Below are positions 8,524 to 14,896 of a stretch of DNA of 64,000 bases, in pieces. The notes under the pieces are model-generated. The model saw only the letters and a list, made by a program, of their open reading frames with translations, was not told the DNA's origin and did no database searches. Origin of the DNA: Paenibacillus sp. V4I7 (GTDB taxonomy: Bacteria; Bacillota; Bacilli; Paenibacillales; NBRC-103111); NCBI RefSeq assembly GCF_030817275.1, contig NZ_JAUSZD010000002.1, positions 5,704,001 to 5,768,000 of the forward strand, written 5' to 3'. The stretch's first letter is position 1. Each line of letters opens with the position of its first letter. The translations under genes were made by a program, and so were the position numbers.

Positions 8524-8591
8524 CATCACTGTACAATCAACATTGTACACATTTTTGGAAGAGGGTAAACAGCTATTGCAGATGAATAAAG

Positions 8592-8634
8592 CAAAAAAGA
8601 AAGCTCGCTCAATGAAGAGCGAAGCTTTCTTTTC
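8592..8634 (-). terminator. Terminator of the NDH-2 / 8641 transcription unit
   Basis: Read on the minus strand, GAAAGCTTCGCTC pairs with GAGCGAGCTTTC (one bulged base), followed by TTTTTT. It lies just after the stop of the 93-residue ORF. Confidence 0.75.
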
Positions 8635-8640
8635 TATGAA

Positions 8641-8922
8641 TTATTCCTCATCATCATCGTCACGCAGGGCAGCTTCTAATTCAGCTTCCATCTGCGCTTT
8701 GCGAGCTAGATACACTTCCGTATCACGGTCACGCTGACGACCTTTTTCCTTCAAACGTTCAATAGCAGGAAGAATGAGGATATCAATTTCCTTTTGCACA
8801 ACAGCTACATGATCATAACGTTTCTCAGTCTCTAAGAAGTGACCGACCTCGATCAAGGCATTGTAACGATCCAGTTCATCCCGGGTAAGAAGTCCTCTTA
8901 CTTGGACACTGCAGTGCCGCAT
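8641..8922 (-). CDS. Conserved-looking small acidic protein of unknown function
   Basis: This 93-residue protein is not recognised. It starts MRHCSVQVRGLLTRDEL, is highly charged and mostly helical in appearance (about residues 15-85), and ends in an acidic tail of D and E. No membrane segment or catalytic motif is visible. It lies 27 bases downstream of the NDH-2 gene on the same strand, with GGGGGGAT before the ATG, and ends in a terminator. It is therefore probably co-transcribed with NDH-2. The link to respiration is only positional. Confidence 0.75.
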   Translation of the reverse strand: MRHCSVQVRGLLTRDELDRYNALIEVGHFLETEKRYDHVAVVQKEIDILILPAIERLKEKGRQRDRDTEVYLARKAQMEAELEAALRDDDDEE

Positions 8923-8949
8923 GGCGATCCCCCCGTTAACTAATGATGA

Positions 8950-10140
8950 TTAGAAACGTCCTTTACGTATAACAAGTGGAATACCGCCGATAATGTAGAG
9001 GTATCTCATATCAACCACTTTTTTCATCATGGCTGCAACGTTACCTTTAAGCTTACGGGAACCAACGATACCGATGGCTTGACCTTTACCTAAGGAAGCA
9101 ACTGTACCTTTGTTGGAGAATTTGAAAGTTTTCATTTGCGAACCGCGAATGGAAGCAATCAGGTTGTGTGCAACAGCTTCACCTTGCTGCATAGCGATTT
9201 GAGCTGTTGGAGGGTATGGTCTGCCTTCATCGTTCATCACGATGGAACAGTCACCAACAACATAGATGTTATCGAAACCAGGCGCATGCAGGTGCTCATC
9301 AACTTTAATTCTGCCGCGCATCGTTTCGAAGCCGGCTTCATCAAGCATATGGTTACCGCGGATACCGCCTGTCCAAACAACTGTTGCTGCTTTGATGAAC
9401 TCATCGCCAGCGATCAAAACACCTTCAGGTGTACATTCTTTAATTGCTGTTCCGATTTTGAAAGTAATGCCTTTGTCAGTCAAAACTTTCATCGCATACT
9501 CAACAAGCTCAGGATCGAATCCTGGCAGTGCCGTTGGAGCTGCTTCAATATTATAAATCTTCACTAGGGAAGGATCCACGTCGAATTCTTTGCAAAGCTG
9601 TGGAATACGGTCAGCAAGCTCACCAATGAACTCGATTCCAGTAAATCCTGCTCCACCGATAACAAATGTCAGGTAATCTTTGCGATCCGGCTCACGCTTG
9701 TACTTCGCGAATTGATACTCAATATGTTCACGAATGAAACGAACGCTGTTGATACTGCGAATGTTCAATGCGTTTTCTTTAAGCCCTGGAATACCGAAAG
9801 TTTCAGCTTCGCCACCAAGACCAATAACCAGGTAGTCGTAGGAAAGCGTACCATCTTCGAGAATAACCTTTTTCTCATGCGGACGGATTTGTGTAACAGT
9901 CGATTTCACGAAATCAACTTTAAATTCATCAATCAATTTCAAAATGTTCACACGTGCATTTTCAGGATTATCTGTCCCTGCAGCAGGCATGTGAAGATGG
10001 GTAGTAATGTAATGGTAGTCATGTTTGTTTACAAGTGTTACATCAGCTTCGTTGTAATTTAATTCTTTTTGCAAACGAATTGCGGATAGGATCCCGCCAT
10101 AGCCTGCTCCTAAAATAACGATTCTTGGTATTCTACTCAT
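8950..10140 (-). CDS. Type II NADH dehydrogenase (YumB/Ndh-like)
   Basis: The 396-residue flavoprotein has two Rossmann dinucleotide sites: ILGAGYGGILSAIRL at residues 9-23 for FAD, and VIGGAGFTGIEFIGEL near 160-175 for NADH. The FAD-contacting NIYVVGDCS lies near residue 293. A C-terminal amphipathic region (VVDMRYLYIIGGIPLVIRKGRF) fits membrane docking. NDH-2 moves electrons from NADH to menaquinone without pumping protons. It matches the Bacillus YumB/Ndh class. A related protein (YutJ) is encoded at 16042, so gene symbols should not be swapped. Menaquinone synthesis genes (MqnE, UbiD/MqnL) lie in the same window. Confidence 0.92.
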   Translation of the reverse strand: MSRIPRIVILGAGYGGILSAIRLQKELNYNEADVTLVNKHDYHYITTHLHMPAAGTDNPENARVNILKLIDEFKVDFVKSTVTQIRPHEKKVILEDGTLSYDYLVIGLGGEAETFGIPGLKENALNIRSINSVRFIREHIEYQFAKYKREPDRKDYLTFVIGGAGFTGIEFIGELADRIPQLCKEFDVDPSLVKIYNIEAAPTALPGFDPELVEYAMKVLTDKGITFKIGTAIKECTPEGVLIAGDEFIKAATVVWTGGIRGNHMLDEAGFETMRGRIKVDEHLHAPGFDNIYVVGDCSIVMNDEGRPYPPTAQIAMQQGEAVAHNLIASIRGSQMKTFKFSNKGTVASLGKGQAIGIVGSRKLKGNVAAMMKKVVDMRYLYIIGGIPLVIRKGRF

Positions 10141-10550
10141 TTCTCTCTCACTTCCATATCCGTATTTATAGTTCTATGGTTTCTCTATCTTGTGAAAAAT
10201 TACACAAACGGCTCCAAAAGTAGTATACTGCTTCTAGTTTGCACTCAGCAGCAGCGAATTATGATGAAACAGGATGAAATTAGTCACAACATGCGTAAAC
10301 CGATTCTCATGATATAATATAATTTTCATAAGTAAATATCAAGTGCTATTTTGCTTTAAAATAAGGCTTAAAGGCCCGTCTAGCCTGACCATCCTGTGTA
10401 AGCATTATTTATCATATATATAAGCGATTTATATAAAGAAATCGCACTTTCCTGTTTCCTTCAATAGAAGAGACGTTTATAATGAGATAATGATTATGGC
10501 AATACCAAATAATTACCACACCAAAAGAATTGAATCGGAGGAGTCTAAGA
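10141..10550. other. Divergent intergenic region between NDH-2 and yumC
   Basis: This 410-bp AT-rich gap carries promoters for both genes. A TATAAT at 10478-10483 fits the yumC -10. A perfect 7-bp hairpin (GCGATTT/AAATCGC) lies at 10424-10445. A Fur-box-like site overlaps the likely yumC start (separate entry). No ORF with a ribosome binding site was seen. Confidence 0.6.
10485..10499. promoter_or_regulatory. Fur-box-like inverted repeat at the yumC promoter
   Basis: AGATAATGATTATGG matches the 7-1-7 Fur consensus TGATAATNATTATCA at 11 of 14 defined positions. It starts 2 bases after the putative -10 (10478-10483), where a bound repressor would block transcription. The -35 region is weak. 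Iron control is inferred. Confidence 0.35.
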
Positions 10551-11552
10551 ATGAACGAGAGAGAAACAAATCAAGATATCGTAGATATCATTGTAATTGG
10601 TGGAGGCCCTGCTGGAATGTTCGCATCTTTCTATGCGGGTATGCGCCAAGCATCTGTAAAAATTATCGAAAGTATGCCGCAGCTTGGTGGTCAGCTTGCA
10701 GCTTTATATCCGGAGAAATATATTTACGATGTAGCTGGCTTCCCAAAAGTAACGGCACAAGAATTAGTGGACAACTTGTTAGCTCAAATGAAACACTTTC
10801 AGATCAACACTTGCTTGGAAGAGAAAGTACACCAAGTGATCAAAAAAGAAGAGCGTCTCTTCGAAATAACAACTGACAAAGGCACACACTATAGCCGCGC
10901 TGTTATTATTTCAGGTGGGGTTGGCGCATTCGAGCCGCGTCGTCTTGAGTTACCGGAAGCCGCGCAATTCGAGAAGAAAAACTTGCATTACTTCGTTAAC
11001 GATTTGAATGCATTCGCTGGCCAAAAAGTGTTAATCAGCGGTGGCGGTGATTCAGCTGTTGACTGGGCCTTAATGCTTGAGCCTATCGCGGAGAAAGTCA
11101 CACTTATCCACCGTAGAGATAAATTCCGTGCACATGAGCACAGTGTAGAAAACCTGATGAACTCCAAAGTAAACATTGTTACTCCTACGGAAATCACCAA
11201 ACTTCACGGTAGTGACCGCATTGAGCAAGTAACACTTAAAAATATCAAATCGGGCGAAGAAACCGTACATGAAGTCGACGCTGTTATCATCAACTTCGGT
11301 TTCGTTTCTTCCCTTGGTCCGATCTCCGAGTGGGGACTTGAGATTGAAAACGGCTCAATCGTTGTTGACTCCAGAATGGAAACAAACATTCCAGGCATCT
11401 TCGCTGCCGGGGATATCACAACTTATCCAGGGAAATTAAAACTAATTGCTGTTGGCTTTGGTGAAGCACCTACTGCGATTAATAACGCTAAAGTCTATAT
11501 CGACCCTAATGCCAAGCTTTCACCAGGACACAGCAGTAACTTAAAATTTTAA
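10551..11552 (+). CDS. yumC: Ferredoxin/flavodoxin--NADP+ reductase, YumC type
   Basis: The 333-residue flavoprotein resembles thioredoxin reductase but lacks the CxxC redox pair, which is the mark of the Bacillus YumC class of ferredoxin-NADP+ reductase. The FAD motif VIGGGPAGMFASFYAG is at about residues 14-29, the NADPH motif SGGGDSAVDWAL near 162-173 and GIFAAGDIT near 285. It passes electrons between NADPH and ferredoxin or flavodoxin in the cytoplasm. An in-frame TTG 21 bases upstream exists, but the ATG at 10551 follows GGAGGAG at 9 bases. A Fur-like site overlaps its promoter. It is divergent from NDH-2. Confidence 0.93.
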   Translation: MNERETNQDIVDIIVIGGGPAGMFASFYAGMRQASVKIIESMPQLGGQLAALYPEKYIYDVAGFPKVTAQELVDNLLAQMKHFQINTCLEEKVHQVIKKEERLFEITTDKGTHYSRAVIISGGVGAFEPRRLELPEAAQFEKKNLHYFVNDLNAFAGQKVLISGGGDSAVDWALMLEPIAEKVTLIHRRDKFRAHEHSVENLMNSKVNIVTPTEITKLHGSDRIEQVTLKNIKSGEETVHEVDAVIINFGFVSSLGPISEWGLEIENGSIVVDSRMETNIPGIFAAGDITTYPGKLKLIAVGFGEAPTAINNAKVYIDPNAKLSPGHSSNLKF

Positions 11553-11568
11553 TCTTCTTAAATAAAAT

Positions 11569-11610
11569 GGGGTATTCTAAACCTAATCTACGGATTAGGA
11601 GGAATACCCC
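11569..11610 (+). promoter_or_regulatory. Long hairpin that buries a ribosome binding site
   Basis: An outer 9-bp stem (GGGGTATTC/GAATACCCC) and an inner 7-bp stem (CCTAATC/GATTAGG) close on a TACG loop. The AGGAGG at 11597-11602, which serves the TTG start at 11612, lies in the falling arm. It may also act as a weak terminator for yumC, but only TTT follows. Confidence 0.6.
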
Positions 11611-11611
11611 T

Positions 11612-11842
11612 TTGTCATATATATGTCCGGTTTGCAACGGCCTACAAGAGCTGAATATTGAGTGTCCTGTTTGTTCAAAACAGATGAATGATTGCGGGAA
11701 ATGGAGTGACTATCTTGGCCCCTACTCCCCTTATCGAGAGATTGATGATATCGCCATGTCAGATGGGCCACTTAATCAATGCCTTCATCTGGTAAACTGT
11801 ACCGACTGCCACCAGAATTTTACCATCCAAATAACTTTATAA
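11612..11842 (+). CDS. Small zinc-ribbon-like protein of unknown function
   Basis: The likely start is TTG at 11612, which follows AGGAGG at 9 bases; a longer in-frame ORF from 11567 has no ribosome binding site. The 76-residue product has CPVC near residue 5, CPVC near 19, then C-x(n)-CTDC near the C-terminus. That spacing of cysteine pairs suggests one or two zinc ribbons. No known family was recognised beyond this. It follows yumC by 60 bases on the same strand and its translation start is enclosed in a hairpin, so it may be expressed conditionally or coupled to yumC read-through. Confidence 0.65.
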   Translation: MSYICPVCNGLQELNIECPVCSKQMNDCGKWSDYLGPYSPYREIDDIAMSDGPLNQCLHLVNCTDCHQNFTIQITL

Positions 11843-11851
11843 AAAAACGCT

Positions 11852-12007
11852 CTAGTTTAACGGGGTTTCATCCTTGATATAGACGTGAAGTTTTAAATTA
11901 CGTCTCTGTATTTCTGCGAGCAATAGGTCAACAAAATCTGATTCCAATCTCAAATCCAATGCTTTGTAATAAGAGTCGATCAATGTTTCGTCACTAATTT
12001 GTCTCAC
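11852..12007 (-). CDS. sda: Sporulation histidine kinase inhibitor Sda
   Basis: This 51-residue ORF is too short for most gene lists. It starts with GTG at 12007, 5 bases after AAAGGTGA-type SD sequence. The product reads as Sda: ISDETLIDSYYKAL then LRLESDFVDLLLAEIQRR, matching the Bacillus Sda helical hairpin pattern (LSDE.LI.SY.KA...L..DFI.L...EI.RR). Sda binds the dimerisation domain of sporulation kinases and blocks Spo0A phosphorylation when replication is initiating or damaged. In Bacillus its transcription is controlled by DnaA. Here three exact DnaA boxes lie 70-170 bases upstream of its start, which strongly supports the call. The likely -10 is a TATAAT on the minus strand near 12036-12041. 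Confidence 0.88.
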   Translation of the reverse strand: MRQISDETLIDSYYKALDLRLESDFVDLLLAEIQRRNLKLHVYIKDETPLN

Positions 12008-12075
12008 TGAAATCACCTTTATTCTATAATTTGTAATTATATTATCATGGGGGCAAAATTAGAACAAGCGTTCCG

Positions 12076-12174
12076 TTATCCACAGATACCTGTGCATATC
12101 CTGTGGGTAGATTGTTAATATGTCCCAGAAACGTACTGTATTAATAGGGGATACTGTGTATAAAGTTATGCACA
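12076..12174. promoter_or_regulatory. DnaA-box cluster upstream of sda
   Basis: Three exact matches to TTATNCACA occur in 99 bases: TTATCCACA at 12076-12084 (plus), TTATACACA at 12155-12163 (minus) and TTATGCACA at 12166-12174 (plus). One-mismatch copies lie at 12091-12099 (ATATGCACA, minus) and 12256-12264 (TTGTTCACA, plus). The cluster fills the divergent gap between sda and the 53-residue ORF at 12348. DnaA control of sda is known in Bacillus subtilis; here it is inferred from the boxes. Confidence 0.8.
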
Positions 12175-12347
12175 CGCTAATCTGTCACTCTGCCGATAAA
12201 AAAAATTGATCGAAATATCAGAAATATTTTACTTACACTTAACAAATCCTTAAGCTTGTTCACACAATTGAAAAGAAATTTTAATCGTCATTTAATATTC
12301 ATAGCCTACAATGATAATAGAAAGACAAAAATAAAGGAGTGAAAGAT

Positions 12348-12509
12348 ATGATCGTCTACGATATTGTACTAAATGGCGAAATTAAAGAAACGATTAAACC
12401 TCGTAAGAACCGTTTGAAAGAAATTTACGCATTTATGCTAGAGCAAAGTAAGCTCATGAAAGCCAAGTATGGTGATAATGTTAAAATTAAAGGCCGCATG
12501 GTGTATTAG
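12348..12509 (+). CDS. Small basic protein of unknown function (53 aa)
   Basis: The 53-residue ORF is supported by AAAGGAGTG 8 bases before the ATG and by a strong terminator whose stem begins inside the last codons. The product starts IVYDIVLNGEIKETIKPRK and is rich in lysine (pI clearly basic); it has no cysteine and no membrane segment. The family was not recognised. It lies on the far side of the DnaA-box cluster from sda, so DnaA could influence it too, which is only positional inference. Confidence 0.7.
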   Translation: MIVYDIVLNGEIKETIKPRKNRLKEIYAFMLEQSKLMKAKYGDNVKIKGRMVY

Positions 12510-12546
12510 GGATTAGTAACCCTGAATACACTCGCGGCCTTTTTTC
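12490..12546 (+). terminator. Terminator overlapping the 3' end of the 53-aa ORF
   Basis: AAAGGCCGC pairs with GCGGCCTTT; the stem continues through GTGTATT/AATACAC and AGGG/CCCT, followed by six T. The stop codon at 12507-12509 lies inside the rising arm. Confidence 0.85.
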
Positions 12547-12556
12547 TTCCATGCCA

Positions 12557-13237
12557 TTAGATGATCCCTTTGCGATGAAGAACCGTTAATAATCGATAGA
12601 AATCATAGCTTCCTTTCTCCGGAGTATCGATTAATGAGGCTTTTACCGCAGCTTCTACAGCAGCTTTGGCCCATTGCGGTACGACCTCCATTGCCGCTTG
12701 CTCCTCTAGGGAACTAACTCTATTTTGTAAGACTACGATTTGTTCCTGCAGTTTCTCTAACATACGAATGACCTCCTCATCAAAGTGAGTTAAAGCATAG
12801 GTTTGAATAATCGTATTCAGTTTACTAGCATAAGAGGGATCCGTTGCATATCCACTGCTTTGTAATGCTTTCACTTGCTCACCAGGACTTCTTGCCATTC
12901 TGACACTAGCATAACGAGGGGATCCAAAAAGTAAATCCTGATCACGAAATCCTGCCTCAAGAGTAGGATATGCGCGAAAATCTCCTGGTACGTTATCATA
13001 ACGTATACCTCCAATGACTTCCCATGTCGTTGCGGAAACGCGATCTCCCTGCCAATAAGGCGTCAACACCCCATTACCAACCTTATATCCGACTAGATTG
13101 TTCCACGCGTTCAAATTGCCCCCAGTCTCCTGAATGGCTTGCGCGATTCTCACGGAAGGATAGATCGGTGAGTTCTCTAATCGAAGCTTTACTGCAATAG
13201 GTGCAATCATCTCAATAAATTCCTGTCTAATTGCCAT
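12557..13237 (-). CDS. Glucosaminidase-domain cell-wall hydrolase
   Basis: The 226-residue protein has a GH73-type N-acetylglucosaminidase domain in residues 1-150: IYPSVRIAQAIQETGG (with the catalytic-type Glu of the QET motif), NNLVGYKVGNG, a YPTLEAGFRDQDLLFGS stretch and SSGYATDPSYASKLNTII. A coiled-coil-like segment follows (about 150-180) and then AAVEAAVKASLIDTPEKGSYDFYRLLTVLHRKGII. That last part resembles a phage-type or spore-type wall-binding tail. No signal peptide is present, which suggests export by another route or release by lysis. It is single, with nothing phage-like around it. Confidence 0.85.
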   Translation of the reverse strand: MAIRQEFIEMIAPIAVKLRLENSPIYPSVRIAQAIQETGGNLNAWNNLVGYKVGNGVLTPYWQGDRVSATTWEVIGGIRYDNVPGDFRAYPTLEAGFRDQDLLFGSPRYASVRMARSPGEQVKALQSSGYATDPSYASKLNTIIQTYALTHFDEEVIRMLEKLQEQIVVLQNRVSSLEEQAAMEVVPQWAKAAVEAAVKASLIDTPEKGSYDFYRLLTVLHRKGII

Positions 13238-13342
13238 CGATACACCTCCTCTTATATCTCTAGTAAACTAAACCTTTCAATCTATTCTATTCTTTCCATG
13301 CTTAAAAGGGTTCGGCTATTTTTTATTTTTTAAAAATAATGT

Positions 13343-13386
13343 AAAAAAGGCTCCCACAAGTGCGACTATCCTGCACTCGGGGAGCT
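13343..13386 (-). terminator. Terminator of the 92-aa membrane protein gene
   Basis: On the minus strand, AGCTCCC pairs with GGGAGC around an inner GAGTGCA/TGCAC-type stem, followed by TTTTTT. It overlaps the stop codon at 13385. Confidence 0.75.
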
Positions 13387-13663
13387 ACTGAATCCAATGA
13401 CCAATCAACATCATAAGTAATCCAAATATAGCCGAATATCGCTTTATCGTTCGGTTCGTCTTCGGGTGAAACAAAAGCAGCCAAATAATAAATCCAATAG
13501 GAATTAAAATACCAACCTTTAAATTGAATGTACCTAAAATGTAGTATCCAACTAATTTTAACCCTAAATATCCTTCGTCCTCTTCCCTATTTCTGTAAAA
13601 CAGTATTAATACGAAAACAACAACAATGGCAGAGATGATTGAAACATTAAAATTCCAATTCAC
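13385..13663 (-). CDS. Small membrane protein of unknown function
   Basis: The 92-residue protein has three likely membrane segments (about 7-23, 42-65 and 76-90) separated by short polar stretches (NREEDEGYLGLK near 25-36, PKTNRTIKRY near 67-76). The first segment is preceded by a short N-terminal tail. No family was recognised. It has a GGAG ribosome binding site upstream of the ATG and its own terminator, so it is probably real but monocistronic. Confidence 0.65.
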   Translation of the reverse strand: MNWNFNVSIISAIVVVFVLILFYRNREEDEGYLGLKLVGYYILGTFNLKVGILIPIGFIIWLLLFHPKTNRTIKRYSAIFGLLMMLIGHWIQ

Positions 13664-13751
13664 GTATAGGATTCAACTCCTCTCACCAACTGCAGGTTTT
13701 CCTTTTTATATATTGTATCACTTGATGGTTTGTCCTTACTAAGATGAAAAT

Positions 13752-13800
13752 AAAAAAACCTCCCAAGTCAGTGTATTTAAACATACACACCTTGGAAGGA
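13752..13800 (-). terminator. Terminator of the A-type Fe-S carrier gene
   Basis: On the minus strand, CCTTCCAAGGTGTGTATG pairs imperfectly with the complementary arm ending CTTGGGAGG, followed by seven T. It begins 18 bases after the stop at 13818. Confidence 0.8.
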
Positions 13801-13817
13801 CTGGTTCTAATTATTCA

Positions 13818-14189
13818 TTAAGCCTCGACTTTATCGTCACACTTCTCAGGTGCGCCTTCTTCATCCTTCACTTTGAAGGAAGAGCCACAACCACACGATG
13901 CTACGGCATTTGGGTTGTTGATGGAGAACCCGCCGCCCATGCCTGCGTCCGTGTAGTCAATTTCAACACCGTATAAATATTTGGAGCTATCTTCGTCCAC
14001 AACGACCTTGAGGCCATGAATGGTGAATACTTTATCGTCGTCTTTCTGCTCATCATCGAAGCCCATGCCGTAAGAGAAACCGCTGCAGCCTCCAGCCTTG
14101 ACACCTAGACGCAAGAACAGGTTCGGTGATTCTTCAGAAGATAGAAGCTCTTTAATCTTATCAGACGCTGATTCACTAATGTTAATCAT
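13818..14189 (-). CDS. A-type iron-sulfur carrier (HesB/IscA/ErpA family, YutM-like)
   Basis: The 123-residue protein carries the three cysteines of A-type Fe-S carriers: Cys35 in GGCSGF, and Cys99 and Cys101 in ASCGCGSSF. It accepts Fe-S clusters from a scaffold and passes them to apo-enzymes in the cytoplasm. The C-terminus (KDEEGAPEKCDDKVEA) is a short acidic extension with an extra cysteine. In Bacillus the homologue YutM lies in the same neighbourhood as YuzB, YutI and YutJ, which are encoded at 16-17.7 kb here. GGAGGGA precedes the ATG. MqnE and IlvD in this window both need Fe-S clusters. Confidence 0.92.
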   Translation of the reverse strand: MINISESASDKIKELLSSEESPNLFLRLGVKAGGCSGFSYGMGFDDEQKDDDKVFTIHGLKVVVDEDSSKYLYGVEIDYTDAGMGGGFSINNPNAVASCGCGSSFKVKDEEGAPEKCDDKVEA

Positions 14190-14321
14190 AACGGAAATCC
14201 CTCCCTAAAGTTCTCCTTATGGAAAACTGGCATTATTCTAAGTTTTCGTAATGCTTACTATCAAGTATACTCCTATCCGGCGCATTGCTCAAGGGCAGCT
14301 GCGCAGTCATTCATAGCCATT

Positions 14322-14513
14322 TCAGCCATAAACTTTACGGTTACGTCGTATCGCGTAATATTGCAACAGCAATTGATCGAGCTCTCGACTGCATTGCTGC
14401 ACTTCAGGATGAAGGAAGCCGTATGCGGTACCTAAGGAAACCATTTGGCCTCGAAGCTGTTCTATTTCTATATTTAATCGTTCCTGTGGTTCGGTCACGA
14501 ATACTGGTATCAC
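14322..14513 (-). CDS. Spo0E-like aspartyl-phosphate phosphatase
   Basis: A longer ORF is open from 14588, but the GTG at 14513 has AAAGGTGA at 8 bases and gives a 63-residue protein, the normal size for this family. The product contains the Spo0E pattern: IEIEQLRGQMVSLGTAYGFL then HPEVQQCSRELDQLL, matching the SxELD signature (here CSRELD) of Spo0E, YisI and YnzD. These small helical-hairpin proteins dephosphorylate Spo0A~P and hold back sporulation. It lies 2.3 kb from sda, another brake on the same phosphorelay. The start codon is inferred. Confidence 0.82.
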   Translation of the reverse strand: MIPVFVTEPQERLNIEIEQLRGQMVSLGTAYGFLHPEVQQCSRELDQLLLQYYAIRRNRKVYG

Positions 14514-14655
14514 GGATATAATCACCTTTTGCCCTACGTAATCACATTGCAATAGTATACAGGAATTTGTTAATATTGGGAATAACATTTCCTAATATAA
14601 TAGGAATAAACATGTCATATTTGTATATTGTCAATTTATCTCCATCTAAATGATA

Positions 14656-14684
14656 TTGCCCCTCCCAACACGTAGGTTTATAAT
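14656..14684 (+). promoter_or_regulatory. Sigma-A promoter of mqnE
   Basis: TTGCCC (14656-14661) and TATAAT (14679-14684) are separated by 17 bases. Transcription would start near 14691, leaving a leader of about 205 bases before the mqnE start codon. Confidence 0.65.
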
Positions 14685-14726
14685 GGGATGGATGGATTGC
14701 ACGTATAGAAGAAACAAAGGGGAGAA

Positions 14727-14852
14727 ACTTTGAGCTACGCTCAAAGACCCCTATATTATTAAGGGTGTGAATGCCTGAACCGAACTGGATGAACAGGTAC
14801 GCGAGCGTCTCACACCGCCTAACGCATTTGGTCCTTATCAAGCTGAATGCGT
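14727..14852 (+). promoter_or_regulatory. Structured leader of mqnE, candidate regulatory RNA
   Basis: Three hairpins follow one another. At 14727-14757, CTTTGAGC/GCTCAAAG closes on TAC, with outer AGGGG/CCCCT pairs. At 14762-14818, GGTGTGA pairs with TCACACC with inner CCTG/CAGG. At 14821-14852, ACGCATT pairs with AATGCGT. The leader ends at GAGGAGG before mqnE. It does not match the riboswitch or T-box motifs that I know. Confidence 0.45.
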
Positions 14853-14896
14853 CGATTCAGTATGGACTTTATTTACTATTCAGAGGAGGAATAATA

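Noticed and set aside
9136..9567. 143-codon plus-strand ORF opposite NDH-2
   Set aside because: Antisense to an intact NDH-2 gene; no start signal.
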